The notes below the pieces were generated by a model. That model had not been told where the DNA came from. It searched no databases and saw only the letters and a list, made by a program, of their open reading frames with translations. A program made the position numbers and the translations under genes. Shown here piece by piece: positions 28,436 to 38,881 of a DNA stretch of 64,000 bases (within the stretch, counting starts at the first letter, position 1; every line of letters begins with the position of its first letter). The DNA is from Pseudomonas sp. GR 6-02 (lineage in GTDB: Bacteria > Pseudomonadota > Gammaproteobacteria > Pseudomonadales > Pseudomonadaceae): positions 992,001-1,056,000 of the forward strand of contig NZ_CP011567.1 in assembly GCF_001655615.1 (NCBI RefSeq), given 5' to 3'.

Positions 28436-29434
28436 TCAGCCACGCTTGGCCCGGTAGATTCTAAAACCCTGTCCTTCAGCCTTGATCGCACACGCGCCCA
28501 AGTGCTCTTCGATCAGCGGCTGATACTTCAGGAAACTGTTGGCAACCAACCGCAGTTCGCCGCCATTTTTCAGATGTTTAGCTGCTTTTCGCAGCAAGTT
28601 CTCTGTGGCGAAGTAGTCGGTGTGTACGCCGACATGGAACGGTGGATTACTCAGAATCGCGCTCAAGCCCATGGGCGCTGCGTCGATGCCGTCACCGGTC
28701 AGCACTTCCGCTTCCAGACCGTTGGCGGCCAGGGTCAGGCGACTGCTGGCGGCGGCAAACGCGTCGACATCGAGCAGGGTGACCTGGTTGTGCGGGTAAC
28801 GCCGCTTGACCGCTGCCCCCAGCACGCCTGCACCGCAACCGAAGTCCAGCAGGTGGCCGCTGGGCAGTTTGTCCAGATGTTCCAGCAGCAGGGCGCTGCC
28901 GCGATCCAGTCGACCGTGGCTGAACACGCCCGGCAGGCTGATGACTTTCAACGGCCCTTCGGCCAATGGCAGTTCATAGGTCTGGGCCAGGCTTTCCAGC
29001 GATTTGGCTTCTGGCGCATTGGCCACGGTGACCTGCCAGAGCTGGCAATGCCGTGCGCTGTCGAGCTTGCGTGGTTTGCCGAAGGGGTTCAACTGCTTGG
29101 CCGCGCCTTCGATGCCGCTGCGTTTTTCGCCGACCAGATACAACTCACGACCGGCCAGACGAGAGGCGAGGGCGTTGAGGATATAGTCGGTCAGGTCCTT
29201 GGACTTGGGCAGAAACACCACGGCGCTGTCGAATTCGCGCTCGGGCGCATTCACGCCAAAATGGCTGCGCCCGGCGAAACGGGCGTCCAGTGCTGCTTGA
29301 TCGCCGGCGTGCCAGCACCAGCCGTGGGCATCGGGCAAGCGACCCAGCAAGTCATCGGCGGGCAAACCGGCCAGCAGCACCGAACCCTGGAACAACTCGG
29401 CCTGACGAAGCAGTACTTCACTGCGCGGATCCAT
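28436..29434 (-). CDS. rsmC: 16S rRNA m2G1207 methyltransferase
   Basis: 332-residue SAM-dependent methyltransferase of 16S rRNA G1207. The N-terminal non-catalytic domain (about 1-150) is followed by a catalytic domain with [11 protein letters not shown] (about residue 195) and NPPF (about residue 262), as in RsmC/RsmG-type guanine-N2 enzymes. AAGGAG lies about 7 bases before ATG 29434. The gap to the GDT1 leader holds no gene. Confidence 0.92.
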   Translation of the reverse strand: MDPRSEVLLRQAELFQGSVLLAGLPADDLLGRLPDAHGWCWHAGDQAALDARFAGRSHFGVNAPEREFDSAVVFLPKSKDLTDYILNALASRLAGRELYLVGEKRSGIEGAAKQLNPFGKPRKLDSARHCQLWQVTVANAPEAKSLESLAQTYELPLAEGPLKVISLPGVFSHGRLDRGSALLLEHLDKLPSGHLLDFGCGAGVLGAAVKRRYPHNQVTLLDVDAFAAASSRLTLAANGLEAEVLTGDGIDAAPMGLSAILSNPPFHVGVHTDYFATENLLRKAAKHLKNGGELRLVANSFLKYQPLIEEHLGACAIKAEGQGFRIYRAKRG

Positions 29435-29466
29435 ACTCTGCTCCTTGAAAAAAGTGCCGCAGTTTA

Positions 29467-30432
29467 TCAACTGACGACCCGCAGCGCTTTACCGCTGAAG
29501 TAAGCCTGAGCGTTTTCCGTCAACTGGCCAACGATTCGCTGCCGCGCCTCGCGGCTACCCCAGGCGTTGTGCGGGGTGACGATCAGCCGTGGAATGTCCT
29601 GGGCCAGCAGCGGATTGCCCGCAGTCGGTGGTTCGACACTCAACACGTCGGTGGCCGCGCCGCCCAAGTGGCCGTTGCGCAGGGCGTCGGCCAATGCGTG
29701 TTCGTCGATCAAGCCGCCGCGCGCGGTGTTGACCACGAAAGCACCGGGCTTCATCGAGGCCAGTTCACGGGCACCGATGAAGTGTCGGGTGTGTTCGTTG
29801 AGCGGGCAATGCAGGGTCAGGGCGTCGATTTGCGGCAGCAGCTCGTCCAGCGGCAAGCGGTCCGGGCGGGCAGGGCGGCCCGGAATCTGCCCCAACAAGA
29901 CGCGCATGCCGAACGCTTCGGCCAGCCGCGCGACGGCACCGCCCAGTTCACCGTGGCCGAGCAAACCGAGGGTTTTGCCTTCGAGTTCGACGATCGGGTA
30001 ATCCAGCAGGCAGAACTGTTTCGCCTGTTGCCAGCGACCTTCGGCGACGGCTTTTTGATAGTCGCCCAGGCGCGTCGCCAGGTTCAGTAACAACATGATC
30101 GTGTGCTGAGCCACCGACGGCGTGCCGTAACCCTGGCAATTGCAAACAGTGATTCCGTGGGCGCGGGCTGCAGCAAGGTCGACATTGTTGGTGCCGGTGG
30201 CGGTGATCAGGATCAACTTCAACTCGGGGCTGGCCGCCATGGCCGCCGCATCAATCAGGATTTTATTGGTGATGGCGACAGTGGCGCCTTTGAGGCGTTC
30301 GATCACCTGCGCAGGCGTGGTCTGGGCGAACAGCTGCAAGTCGCTGAAGCACTCGCGTAGTGGGCTGAGGTCGAGATCGCCGAGGTCCAGGGACGGATGG
30401 TCAAGGAAAACGGCGCGGCGAGAGTTCGTCAT
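29467..30432 (-). CDS. D-2-hydroxyacid dehydrogenase
   Basis: 321-residue NAD(P)H-dependent dehydrogenase. The Rossmann motif [14 protein letters not shown] is near residue 147. The catalytic Arg lies in NTARGGLID, the Glu in the region after it, and the His in VTPHNAWGS. Closest named families are glycerate/hydroxypyruvate reductases; the substrate is not fixed by the sequence. ATG 30432 is preferred over an adjacent TTG. It ends 32 bp before rsmC starts and may be cotranscribed with it. Confidence 0.88.
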   Translation of the reverse strand: MTNSRRAVFLDHPSLDLGDLDLSPLRECFSDLQLFAQTTPAQVIERLKGATVAITNKILIDAAAMAASPELKLILITATGTNNVDLAAARAHGITVCNCQGYGTPSVAQHTIMLLLNLATRLGDYQKAVAEGRWQQAKQFCLLDYPIVELEGKTLGLLGHGELGGAVARLAEAFGMRVLLGQIPGRPARPDRLPLDELLPQIDALTLHCPLNEHTRHFIGARELASMKPGAFVVNTARGGLIDEHALADALRNGHLGGAATDVLSVEPPTAGNPLLAQDIPRLIVTPHNAWGSREARQRIVGQLTENAQAYFSGKALRVVS

Positions 30433-30523
30433 CAACTGTACCTTTTGTGCATTGAACTGAGGGCGTAATCTGCCGAGCCTACCAGATGAAACAAGCAGTT
30501 ACGCTTGGCCAAAGGGAGCCCCC

Positions 30524-31153
30524 ATGTACTGGACAGAATTCTTGACCGTTGCGCTGATTCACCTGCTGGCTGTTGCAAGCCCCGGCCCGGATTTCGCCGT
30601 GGTGGTGCGAGAGAGCGTGACTCACGGTCGCCGCGCCGGGACCTGGACGGCGCTGGGCGTTGGTTCGGCGATTTTCCTGCACGTCGGTTATTCGCTGCTG
30701 GGGATCGGGTTGATCGTGTCTCAGTCGATCGTGCTGTTCAACGCCTTGAAATGGGCCGCTGCCGCGTACCTGCTGTACATCGGCTACAAGGCCCTGCGCG
30801 CGCAACCGGCCAAACCTGCAGCTGACGATCTGCACCAGGAAGCGGGTGAGCGCACCGCGCGGGGCGCCTTCACTGCGGGGTTCGTGACCAATGGCCTGAA
30901 CCCGAAGGCCACGCTGTTTTTCCTGTCGCTGTTCACCGTGGTGATCAACCCGCACACGCCGCTGGCGGTACAGGCCGGTTACGGGATCTATCTGGCAGCG
31001 GCAACGGCGCTCTGGTTTTGCCTGGTGGCGATGTTGTTCAGTCAACAACGCGTGCGCGCCGGTTTCGCCCGCATGGGCCACTGGTTCGACCGGACCATGG
31101 GCGCGGTGCTGATCGCCATCGGCGTGAAACTCGCGTTCACCGAGATGCATTGA
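30524..31153 (+). CDS. LysE/RhtC family exporter
   Basis: 209-residue inner-membrane protein with about six TM segments and the LysE-type N-terminus (ASPGPDFAVVVRESVTHG). The NPKATLFFLSLF block in the middle is typical. AAAGGGAG precedes ATG 30524. Families export amino acids such as lysine, homoserine or threonine; the substrate is unknown. It is divergent from the dehydrogenase gene and convergent with the AraC gene. Confidence 0.88.
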   Translation: MYWTEFLTVALIHLLAVASPGPDFAVVVRESVTHGRRAGTWTALGVGSAIFLHVGYSLLGIGLIVSQSIVLFNALKWAAAAYLLYIGYKALRAQPAKPAADDLHQEAGERTARGAFTAGFVTNGLNPKATLFFLSLFTVVINPHTPLAVQAGYGIYLAAATALWFCLVAMLFSQQRVRAGFARMGHWFDRTMGAVLIAIGVKLAFTEMH

Positions 31154-31166
31154 TCGCGCTGAGTGT

Positions 31167-31937
31167 CTACGGGGGATTGAGTTCGCTCAATTTGTTCAGC
31201 GCGTTCAGGTATTCCCGAGGGTTTTCCCCGAGCAAACGGCGAAACATTGCGCTGAACGCCCGAGCACTGCCGTAGCCCAGGTCGCGCGCCACGCTCTGCA
31301 CGCTTTCCCCGGCGAGCAGACGCGGCAGGGCTTCCATCAGGCGCAGTTGCTGGCGCCAGGCATTGAAATTCATCTTCAGTTGCTGCTGGAACAGCCGCGC
31401 CAAGGTTCGAGAGCTGGCGCCGACCTGTTGTGCCCAGTCTTCCAGGGTGTTGGAGTGATTCGGTGCGCGCAGCAGCGCCATGCAGATGCCCTGCAGGCGT
31501 CGGTCCTCGGGCATTGGAATGTGTAGCGGAAGGTTTTCCAGGCTGGCGATCTCTTCCAGCATCAGCTTCTGAATCAATGAGTTTTCCGCGTGTCGCGGAC
31601 CTTGCACCGCGCGCAGGATCAGCTCGCGCAGCAGCGGTGTGACGGCCAGCACACAGCACTGTTGCAGCGTTGGCGGCGACAGTTCGGGGGCAATGAACAG
31701 CGAACGCATGCGCACCTCGCCCGACATGAAAATTTCATGCGCCACCAATGGTGGAATCCACACGGCTCGGGTTGGTGGAATGACCCAGGCACCTTGCGCA
31801 GTGACCACTCGCATGGTGCCGCAAACGGCGTACAGCAACTGAGCTTCGCGGTGTTGATGCTGTTCCTGGTGAGCACCGTCCACGTAATCTCGCGGATAGG
31901 CGCTGACCGGCCCGTGCAGGAAATGGCTGATTAACAT
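31167..31937 (-). CDS. AraC family regulator (cupin N-terminus)
   Basis: 256 residues. An N-terminal cupin-like sensing domain (HQHREAQLLYAVCGTMRV, PPTRAVWIPPLVAHEI) is followed by the C-terminal AraC helix-turn-helix pair with SSRTLARLFQQQLKMNFNAWRQQLRL and YGSARAFSAMFRR. ATG 31937 is used; the longer TTG frame adds 15 residues. It is divergent from the MFS gene at 32022, a common arrangement for a regulator and its target. Confidence 0.87.
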   Translation of the reverse strand: MLISHFLHGPVSAYPRDYVDGAHQEQHQHREAQLLYAVCGTMRVVTAQGAWVIPPTRAVWIPPLVAHEIFMSGEVRMRSLFIAPELSPPTLQQCCVLAVTPLLRELILRAVQGPRHAENSLIQKLMLEEIASLENLPLHIPMPEDRRLQGICMALLRAPNHSNTLEDWAQQVGASSRTLARLFQQQLKMNFNAWRQQLRLMEALPRLLAGESVQSVARDLGYGSARAFSAMFRRLLGENPREYLNALNKLSELNPP

Positions 31938-32021
31938 GTCAGATCCAATGACTTTGTTGTCAGGATTACTCTTTTTCGCCAACTTAGCATAAGCCGCTCA
32001 CTACAACGTAAGCGTGCCGCG

Positions 32022-33206
32022 ATGAACCAGTCCAGAAATGTCCTCCGCTATATCAACGCAGCCCATGTGATCGATCACATGTTCATGCTGATTTTTCCCG
32101 CCGCCGTTCTCGGTATGACCCAGGCCTTCGCACTGGACTACGCCGCGATGATCGGCCTGTCTCTCGGCGGCTTTATTGCCTTTGGCGCCTGTTCGCTGCC
32201 GGCCGGCTGGCTGGGGGATCGCTGGAGCCGACGGAAAATGATGCTGGTGTTTTTTTTCGGCATTGGCGCTTCGGCGATCTTTACCGGCGTGAGCAGCAGC
32301 GCACCGATGCTGGTACTCGGCCTGACGCTGATCGGTATTTTCGCCGCGATCTATCACCCGGTGGGCACCGCGATGCTGGTGGCTTACGCGCAGAACCGGG
32401 GCCGCGAGATCGGTATCAACGGCATGTGGGGCAACCTTGGCGTGGCGTTTTCGGCGCTGATCACCGGGTTGCTGGTGGCGCAACTCGGCTGGCGTTCGGC
32501 ATTCGTTTTGCCTGGCGTGGTGGCGATTGGGCTGGGCATCGGTTTCGCGTTTCAGGTGCGCGAAGAACCGATCCCCAAGCGTGCGCACACACCGCTCAAA
32601 GATGCGGCCGGTCAGCGGATTTCCATGGTCATGGTGTTCGGCGTACTGGCCTTGGCCACCGCGACCGGCGGTGTGGTGTTCAACGCCACGACCATGACCT
32701 ATCCGAAATTGTTTCAGGAACGCCTGCACGATTTGTTTACTTCACCGCAAATCCTTGGCGTCGTGGTCAGCCTGGCGTATGCCTTCGGCGCCGTGGCGCA
32801 GTTGAGCATCGGCCGGGTCTTGCATCGTTTCAGTCTGAAATGGCCGTTCATAGTGTTGACGCTGTGCCAGGCGCCACTGTTGTTCGGGTTGGCCTATGTC
32901 GACGGCTGGGCCGTGATCGTGCTGGGTGCGGCGTTCATGTTCGTGGTGTTTGGCCAGGTCACGGTGAATGATGCGATGGTCGCCAACTTTGTCGCGCCGC
33001 AATGGCAATCCCGAGTCTTCGCGCTGCGTTACTGTTTATCGTTCGGTGCCAGTGCTACCGCGATTCCGCTGATTTCGTTCGTCGAACCGCGCCAAGGTTT
33101 TGTAGGTCTTTACCTGATATTGGCGAGTATTGCGGCGTTGACCTTCGTGGCTGCAATGGTTTTCCCCCGGACACCGGCCGAGGCTGCCGTAGGAAAAATG
33201 GCGTAA
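32022..33206 (+). CDS. MFS transporter
   Basis: 394 residues with twelve hydrophobic segments and the inter-TM2/3 MFS motif in GWLGDRWSRRKMM (about residues 64-76). The N-terminal half contains HVIDHMFMLIFPAAVLG. It is divergent from the AraC-type regulator, which is probably its controller. Substrate unknown. Confidence 0.87.
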   Translation: MNQSRNVLRYINAAHVIDHMFMLIFPAAVLGMTQAFALDYAAMIGLSLGGFIAFGACSLPAGWLGDRWSRRKMMLVFFFGIGASAIFTGVSSSAPMLVLGLTLIGIFAAIYHPVGTAMLVAYAQNRGREIGINGMWGNLGVAFSALITGLLVAQLGWRSAFVLPGVVAIGLGIGFAFQVREEPIPKRAHTPLKDAAGQRISMVMVFGVLALATATGGVVFNATTMTYPKLFQERLHDLFTSPQILGVVVSLAYAFGAVAQLSIGRVLHRFSLKWPFIVLTLCQAPLLFGLAYVDGWAVIVLGAAFMFVVFGQVTVNDAMVANFVAPQWQSRVFALRYCLSFGASATAIPLISFVEPRQGFVGLYLILASIAALTFVAAMVFPRTPAEAAVGKMA

Positions 33207-33353
33207 CGGCTGACGAATTCTCGCAAGTGCTGGCGTAAAGCTAGCATTTGTACGGTTCTGCAAATCATACCTTTGGCTGATTTGGCTGGCGTTCAAGGCC
33301 TCTAGAGTGCTTAGCTTTAGCAGCCAAGACTGTGCAGTCAAAAAGGGACTCTT

Positions 33354-35036
33354 ATGTTGCAGACTCGCGTTATTCCTCCAGCCGAGGGCGCTTACCAGTA
33401 TCCGCTGTTGATTAAACGGCTGCTGATGTCCGGCGCCCGTTACGAAAAAACTCGCGAAATCATCTACCGCGATCAGTTGCGCTACAGCTATCCGACCCTG
33501 ATCGAGCGGGTTGCGCGGCTGGCCAATGTGCTGACAGAGGCCGGCGTGAAGGCCGGGGATACCGTGGCGGTAATGGACTGGGACAGCCATCGCTACCTGG
33601 AATGCATGTTCGCCATCCCGATGATCGGCGCGGTGATCCACACCATTAACGTGCGGCTGTCGCCAGAACAGATTCTCTACACCATGAACCACGCCGAGGA
33701 CCGCTTTGTGCTGGTCAACAGCGAGTTCGTCGGTTTGTACAAGGCGATTGCCGGGCACCTGACCACGGTGGAGAAAACCCTGCTGCTGACCGACTTGCCG
33801 GAAAAAACTGCCGAGTTGCCGAACCTTGTCGGCGAGTACGAGCAACTGCTGGCCGCGGCGAGCCCGCAGTACGACTTCCAGGACTTCGACGAAAACTCGG
33901 TGGCCACCACGTTCTACACCACCGGCACCACCGGTAACCCCAAAGGCGTGTATTTCACCCATCGGCAACTGGTGCTGCATACCATGGGCGTGGCGACCAT
34001 CATGGGCGCCATCGACAGCGTGCGGCTGTTGGGCACCAACGACGTGTACATGCCGATCACCCCGATGTTCCATGTGCATGCCTGGGGCTTGCCGTATGTG
34101 GCGACCATGCTCGGGCTCAAGCAGGTTTATCCGGGCCGTTACGACCCCGAGTATCTGGTGGAGCTGTGGCGCAAGGAGAAGGTGAGCTTTTCCCACTGCG
34201 TGCCGACCATTCTGCAAATGGTCCTCAATGCCAAGGCGGCGCAAAACGTCGATTTCGGTGGCTGGAAAATCGTCATCGGCGGCAGTGCGCTCAACCATGC
34301 GCTGTACGACGCCGCCAAGGCCAAGGGCATCCAATTGACCGCCGCCTATGGCATGTCGGAGACCGGGCCATTGGTATCATGCGCCCACCTCAACGATGAG
34401 CTGATGGCCGGCACCGAAGACGAACGCACCACCTACCGGATCAAGGCTGGTGTGCCGGGGCCGTTGGTCGAGGCGGCAATCGTCGACACCGAGGGCAACT
34501 TCCTGCCTGCCGATGGTGAAACCCAGGGCGAACTGGTGCTGCGTGCGCCGTGGCTCACCGAGGGTTACTTCAACGAGCCGCAAAAAGGCGCCGAGCTCTG
34601 GGCCGGGGGCTGGCTGCACACCGGCGACGTGGCAACCCTGGACAGCATGGGCGTGATCGACATCCGTGACCGGATCAAGGATGTGATCAAGACCGGTGGC
34701 GAGTGGATCTCTTCCCTGGACCTGGAAGACCTGATCAGTCGCCACCCTGCGGTACGTGAGGTAGCAGTAGTGGGCATCGCCGATCCGCAGTGGGGCGAGC
34801 GCCCATTTGCGCTGTTGGTGGTTCGCGAAGGGCATCAGATCGGGGCCAGGGAACTCAAGGAGCACCTCAAGCCGTACGTTGAACAGGGGCACCTGAGCAA
34901 GTGGGCTATCCCGAGTCAGATCGCCGTTGTTACTGAAATTCCCAAGACCAGCGTCGGCAAGCTCGACAAGAAGCGTATCCGCGTCGACATCACCGAATGG
35001 CAGGCCAACAACAGCACCTTCCTCTCGACGCTTTAA
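33354..35036 (+). CDS. Fatty acid--CoA ligase (AlkK-like)
   Basis: 560-residue ANL-superfamily enzyme that activates a carboxylic acid to its CoA thioester. The P-loop-like TTGTTGNPKGVYFTH (about residue 187), the AYGMSETGPL motif (about 326) and the C-terminal hinge and catalytic Lys region (IKTGGEWIS; TSVGKLDKK) are intact. Length and the N-terminal MDWDSHRYLECMFAIPM fit medium-chain ligases such as AlkK. AAGGGA lies about 8 bases before ATG 33354. It may act with the downstream DUF1302/DUF1329 genes and the MalT-type regulator on a lipid-like substrate; the operon boundary is uncertain because a strong stem follows the stop. Confidence 0.9.
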   Translation: MLQTRVIPPAEGAYQYPLLIKRLLMSGARYEKTREIIYRDQLRYSYPTLIERVARLANVLTEAGVKAGDTVAVMDWDSHRYLECMFAIPMIGAVIHTINVRLSPEQILYTMNHAEDRFVLVNSEFVGLYKAIAGHLTTVEKTLLLTDLPEKTAELPNLVGEYEQLLAAASPQYDFQDFDENSVATTFYTTGTTGNPKGVYFTHRQLVLHTMGVATIMGAIDSVRLLGTNDVYMPITPMFHVHAWGLPYVATMLGLKQVYPGRYDPEYLVELWRKEKVSFSHCVPTILQMVLNAKAAQNVDFGGWKIVIGGSALNHALYDAAKAKGIQLTAAYGMSETGPLVSCAHLNDELMAGTEDERTTYRIKAGVPGPLVEAAIVDTEGNFLPADGETQGELVLRAPWLTEGYFNEPQKGAELWAGGWLHTGDVATLDSMGVIDIRDRIKDVIKTGGEWISSLDLEDLISRHPAVREVAVVGIADPQWGERPFALLVVREGHQIGARELKEHLKPYVEQGHLSKWAIPSQIAVVTEIPKTSVGKLDKKRIRVDITEWQANNSTFLSTL

Positions 35037-35369
35037 GCGTCATCTGGCGTGCCCGAAAGGGCACGCCAGAGCCACCAAGCAAGCGCTTGGCTTGTGAAAT
35101 CCGAATTTTCAGCCATCCTTGCCGTGCCGACATGTGTCGGACTGGCGAAAGGACTGTTCCAGGGTGGCCGGCAGCGCAAATCACACTTTAGAGGGATCAA
35201 GCACTACTACCTGCTGGCTATAGTCCGCTCAAGGATTTTTAAGAACGGAGCTCACGCAATAAACGGGGCGATGCAACTTTGGAGTGACTTCGGACCGCTT
35301 GGCTTCCGGTTACCCACAGCGTTTTTAAAAGTACTAAGCCATAACAATAATGCACATGGAGTAGCGTCG
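35037..35369. other. Intergenic region between ligase and DUF1302 genes
   Basis: No coding signal. Just after the ligase stop a perfect 12-bp stem closes on a GAAA tetraloop. The remaining AT-rich part close to 35320-35369 (TTTTTAAAAGTACTAAGCC) is a plausible promoter and leader for the DUF1302 gene. Confidence 0.5.
35043..35070 (+). terminator. 12-bp GAAA-tetraloop stem after the ligase gene
   Basis: TCTGGCGTGCCC (35043-35054), GAAA, and GGGCACGCCAGA (35059-35070) form a perfect stem. The following bases are AGCCACC rather than a T-run, so a classical rho-independent terminator is not complete; the stem may stabilise the 3' end or partially terminate. Confidence 0.5.
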
Positions 35370-37259
35370 ATGACATCAGTAAACCAGTTCTGGCGCCGGG
35401 CGAAACTGCCCCTGGCGGTCAGTCTTGCCTCTTCGCTCGCCGGGCCCGCATTCGGCGTCAGTTTCAACGTTGGTGAAATCGAAGGTCAATTTGACTCATC
35501 CCTGTCGATCGGAGCCAGTTGGTCTACTCAGAGTCCCAACAAAAACCTGATCGGCGTCAATAACGGGGGCCATGGCCTGTCCCAGACGTCCGATGACGGT
35601 CACGCCAACTTCAAGAGTGGCGAAACCTTCTCGAAGATCTTCAAGGGTATTCATGACCTTGAATTGAAATACGGCGACACCGGTGTCTTCGTCCGAGGCA
35701 AATACTGGTACGACTTCGAACTCAAGGATGAAAGCCGCGAATTCAAGGACATCAGCGACAGCAACCGCAAGGAAGGCGCCAAATCCTCCGGCGGCGAGCT
35801 CCTCGACGCCTTCGTCTACCACAACTACTCCATTGCCGATCAGCCGGGTTCCGTGCGTCTGGGCAAGCAGGTTGTGAGCTGGGGTGAAAGTACTTTCATC
35901 GGCGGCGGCATCAACTCGATCAACCCGATCGACGTCTCCGCGTTTCGTCGTCCCGGCGCCGAGGTCAAGGAAGGTCTGATCCCGGTCAACATGTTCTACG
36001 TGTCCCAGAGCCTCACCGACACTCTGTCGGCCGAAGCCTTTTATCAACTGGAATGGGACCAGACCGTCGTCGATAACTGCGGCACCTTTTTCTCCCAGCC
36101 CGACATCATTGCCGACGGTTGCGACAACAACCTGCGCGTGCTGAACAAGCGTTCGACCATTCCGGGCGCCGCCTTGCCCACATTGGCCAGGCTGGGCGTC
36201 GACGTTAACGACGAAGGTGTACTGGTGCGTCGTGGCCCTGATCGCGATGCACGGGACAGTGGCCAGTGGGGCGCGTCCCTCAAATACATGTTCGAGCCGC
36301 TGGACACCGAGTTCGGTGCTTACTTCATGAACTACCACAGCCGTGCGCCGATCTTCAGCGCTACGGGGGCTCCAGCATCGGCCTATGCGCAGGCAGCGGC
36401 CTTGCCGGGGGCGCTTCGGGCTCTGGCGCCGTTGGTGGTCGCGGGTAACTCGAACTACTTCGTCGAGTACCCGGAAGACATCCGCCTCTACGGCTTGAGC
36501 TTCTCCACCACCTTGCCTACCGGCACGGCGTGGAGCGGTGAGCTCAGCTATCGTCCGAACGCGCCGGTGCAGCTCAACTCCACCGACATTCTGTTCGCCG
36601 GCGTGCGTCCATTGGGCGGCACCCTGACCAATGCTTCGCTGCTTAACGGTGTGCCGGGTCAGGACTTGCACGGCTATCGCCGCAAGGAAATCACCCAGTT
36701 CCAGACCACCCTGACGCACTTCTTCGATCAGGTCATGGGCGCCAGCCGCCTGACCCTGGTGGGCGAAGTGGGCGTGACCCACGTCGGAGGCCTGGAAAGT
36801 ACCTCTGACGTCCGTTATGGCCGTGACCCGGTCTACGGGCCTGGCGAACTGCCGTCCACCGGTGGCCTCGATACCTGCTCGGCGATCCTCAACACCAGCA
36901 CCATCAATGGTGCCGGCGCGGGTGCCGCTACCAACAACCGCAGCCGCAATTGCAACAACGACGGCTTCACTACGGCTACTTCGTGGGGTTATCGCGCCCG
37001 GGCCATTTGGGAATACCCCGACGTATTCGCCGGTGTGAACCTCAAGCCGAACGTGGCCTGGTCCCACGACGTGAGCGGTTACTCGCCAGGCCCTGGCGGC
37101 AACTTCGAGGAAGGTCGTAAAGCGGTAAGCCTGGGGCTCGATGCCGAATACCAGAACACCTACACCGCGAGCCTGGCGTACACCAACTTCTTTGACGGCA
37201 AGTACACCACCGTAGATGACCGCGACTTCGTTGCGCTCAGCTTCGGCGTGAACTTCTAA
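35370..37259 (+). CDS. DUF1302 outer-membrane protein
   Basis: 629-residue protein with a signal peptide (about residues 1-31, ending SLAGPAFG) and a beta-barrel-like pattern of alternating aromatic residues throughout. The DUF1302 motifs VRLGKQVVSWGES and GGINSINPIDVSAFRRPG are present, and the C-terminus ends SFGVNF, a typical outer-membrane Phe end. These proteins are thought to be outer-membrane channels. The DUF1329 gene starts 28 bp downstream, the usual pairing. Confidence 0.9.
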   Translation: MTSVNQFWRRAKLPLAVSLASSLAGPAFGVSFNVGEIEGQFDSSLSIGASWSTQSPNKNLIGVNNGGHGLSQTSDDGHANFKSGETFSKIFKGIHDLELKYGDTGVFVRGKYWYDFELKDESREFKDISDSNRKEGAKSSGGELLDAFVYHNYSIADQPGSVRLGKQVVSWGESTFIGGGINSINPIDVSAFRRPGAEVKEGLIPVNMFYVSQSLTDTLSAEAFYQLEWDQTVVDNCGTFFSQPDIIADGCDNNLRVLNKRSTIPGAALPTLARLGVDVNDEGVLVRRGPDRDARDSGQWGASLKYMFEPLDTEFGAYFMNYHSRAPIFSATGAPASAYAQAAALPGALRALAPLVVAGNSNYFVEYPEDIRLYGLSFSTTLPTGTAWSGELSYRPNAPVQLNSTDILFAGVRPLGGTLTNASLLNGVPGQDLHGYRRKEITQFQTTLTHFFDQVMGASRLTLVGEVGVTHVGGLESTSDVRYGRDPVYGPGELPSTGGLDTCSAILNTSTINGAGAGAATNNRSRNCNNDGFTTATSWGYRARAIWEYPDVFAGVNLKPNVAWSHDVSGYSPGPGGNFEEGRKAVSLGLDAEYQNTYTASLAYTNFFDGKYTTVDDRDFVALSFGVNF

Positions 37260-37287
37260 GCACTGCATTTTCAGGACGAACACATTT

Positions 37288-38652
37288 ATGAAAATAACAA
37301 AGAGTCTGTTCCATGTTGGTGTTCTGGGGCTTTCGCTGCTGGCGACCGCTGTCATGGCGGCGGTCCCTGTGGCCGAAGCGGACAAGCTGGGCAAGAGCCT
37401 GACCCCGATGGGGGCCGAGATGGCAGGCAACGCCGACGGCTCGATCCCGGCCTGGAAACCGATGCCAAAAAACGCCGGTAGCGTGGACAGCAAGGGTTTT
37501 CTGTCTGATCCGTTCGCGAGTGAAAAACCGCTGTTCACCATCACCGCGCAGAACGTCGACCAGTACAAGGACAAACTCGCGCCGGGCCAGTACGCGATGT
37601 TCAAGCGCTACCCGGAAACCTTCAAGATGCCGGTCTACCCGTCCCATCGCGGCGCCACTGTGCCGGATGAGGTGTTTGCCTCCATCAAGAAGAACGCTAC
37701 CAACACTAACCTGGTGTCCGGTGGTAATGGTCTGGAGAACTTCGAAACCGCGATCCCGTTTCCGATTCCGAAAAGTGGCGTTGAAGTCATCTGGAACCAT
37801 ATCACCCGTTATCGCGGCGGCAGTGTGACCCGTCTGATAACCCAGGCCACGCCGCAGGCGAACGGCTCGTTCAGCCTGGTGTACTTCGAGGATCAGTTCG
37901 TGTTCCGCGACAGGATGAAGGATTACGACCCGAAGAACCCGGGCAACATTCTGTTCTACTTCAAGCAGAAAGTGACCGCGCCGGCTCGTCTGGCCGGTGG
38001 CGTGCTGCTGGTGCACGAAACCCTCGACCAGGTTAAAGAACCGCGTTCGGCGTGGGTCTACAACGCCGGGCAGCGCCGAGTGCGTCGTGCGCCGCAAGTG
38101 TCTTATGACGGGCCGGGTACCGCTGCCGATGGCCTGCGTACTTCCGACAACCTGGACATGTACAACGGTGCGCCGGATCGCTATGACTGGAAGCTCGAAG
38201 GCAAGAAAGAGATGTACATCGCCTCCGACAGCTACAAGCTCGATTCGCCACAGCTGAAGTACGCCGACATCATCAAGGCTGGTCACATCAACCAGGACCT
38301 GGCTCGCTATGAACTGCGCCGGGTCTGGCATGTGGTCGCGACGCTGAAGGAAGGTCAGCGTCACATCTACGCCAAACGTGACTTCTACATCGACGAAGAC
38401 ACCTGGCAGGCGGCAGTGGTCGATCACTATGACGGTCGCGGGCAACTGTGGCGCGTCGCCGAGGCTCACTCCGAGAACTACTACGACAAGCAAGTGCCGT
38501 GGTACGCCCTCGAAACCTTGTACGACCTGCAATCGGGCCGCTACCTGGCACTGGGCATGAAGAACGAAGAGAAGTCGGCCTATAACTTCGGCTTCACCGC
38601 CAGCACCGCCGACTTCACTCCGGCCGCGTTGCGTCAGGAAGGCGTTCGCTAA
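37288..38652 (+). CDS. DUF1329 periplasmic protein
   Basis: 454 residues with a signal peptide (about 1-26, LSLLATAVMA) and the LolA/LppX-like DUF1329 fold: GKSLTPMGAEMAGNADGSIPAW near the start and GAPDRYDWKLEGKKEMYI in the middle. It is nearly always paired with DUF1302 and is thought to shuttle or sort a hydrophobic compound. A strong terminator follows. Confidence 0.9.
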   Translation: MKITKSLFHVGVLGLSLLATAVMAAVPVAEADKLGKSLTPMGAEMAGNADGSIPAWKPMPKNAGSVDSKGFLSDPFASEKPLFTITAQNVDQYKDKLAPGQYAMFKRYPETFKMPVYPSHRGATVPDEVFASIKKNATNTNLVSGGNGLENFETAIPFPIPKSGVEVIWNHITRYRGGSVTRLITQATPQANGSFSLVYFEDQFVFRDRMKDYDPKNPGNILFYFKQKVTAPARLAGGVLLVHETLDQVKEPRSAWVYNAGQRRVRRAPQVSYDGPGTAADGLRTSDNLDMYNGAPDRYDWKLEGKKEMYIASDSYKLDSPQLKYADIIKAGHINQDLARYELRRVWHVVATLKEGQRHIYAKRDFYIDEDTWQAAVVDHYDGRGQLWRVAEAHSENYYDKQVPWYALETLYDLQSGRYLALGMKNEEKSAYNFGFTASTADFTPAALRQEGVR

Positions 38653-38684
38653 AACGTTGTAACCCGAGGCCGCATCCTCGAAAA

Positions 38685-38714
38685 AACGCCCCGACTGGTT
38701 CGGGGCGTTTTTTT
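38685..38714 (+). terminator. Terminator of the DUF1302-DUF1329 operon
   Basis: AACGCCCCGA pairs with TCGGGGCGTT around a short CTGGT loop and is followed by seven T residues. Confidence 0.87.
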
Positions 38715-38881
38715 GGCAGTTCATAAAGATCGTTGTCCGGTGTGGCTGTCCGGTTTACCGACATTTTTGCTCGTAGTCTTTTTGTAGCCATTTGTAGCAA
38801 TAACCTTCAATAGCTCTTCGTTTACCGCTAGGCTGCGGACATCTGTAACGCCGCCATCAGTATTTCAAACAAGAGCCGGCC

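Noticed and set aside
35496..37604. 702-codon open frame antisense to the DUF1302 gene
   Set aside because: Shadow of the coding strand in GC-rich DNA; no family resemblance.
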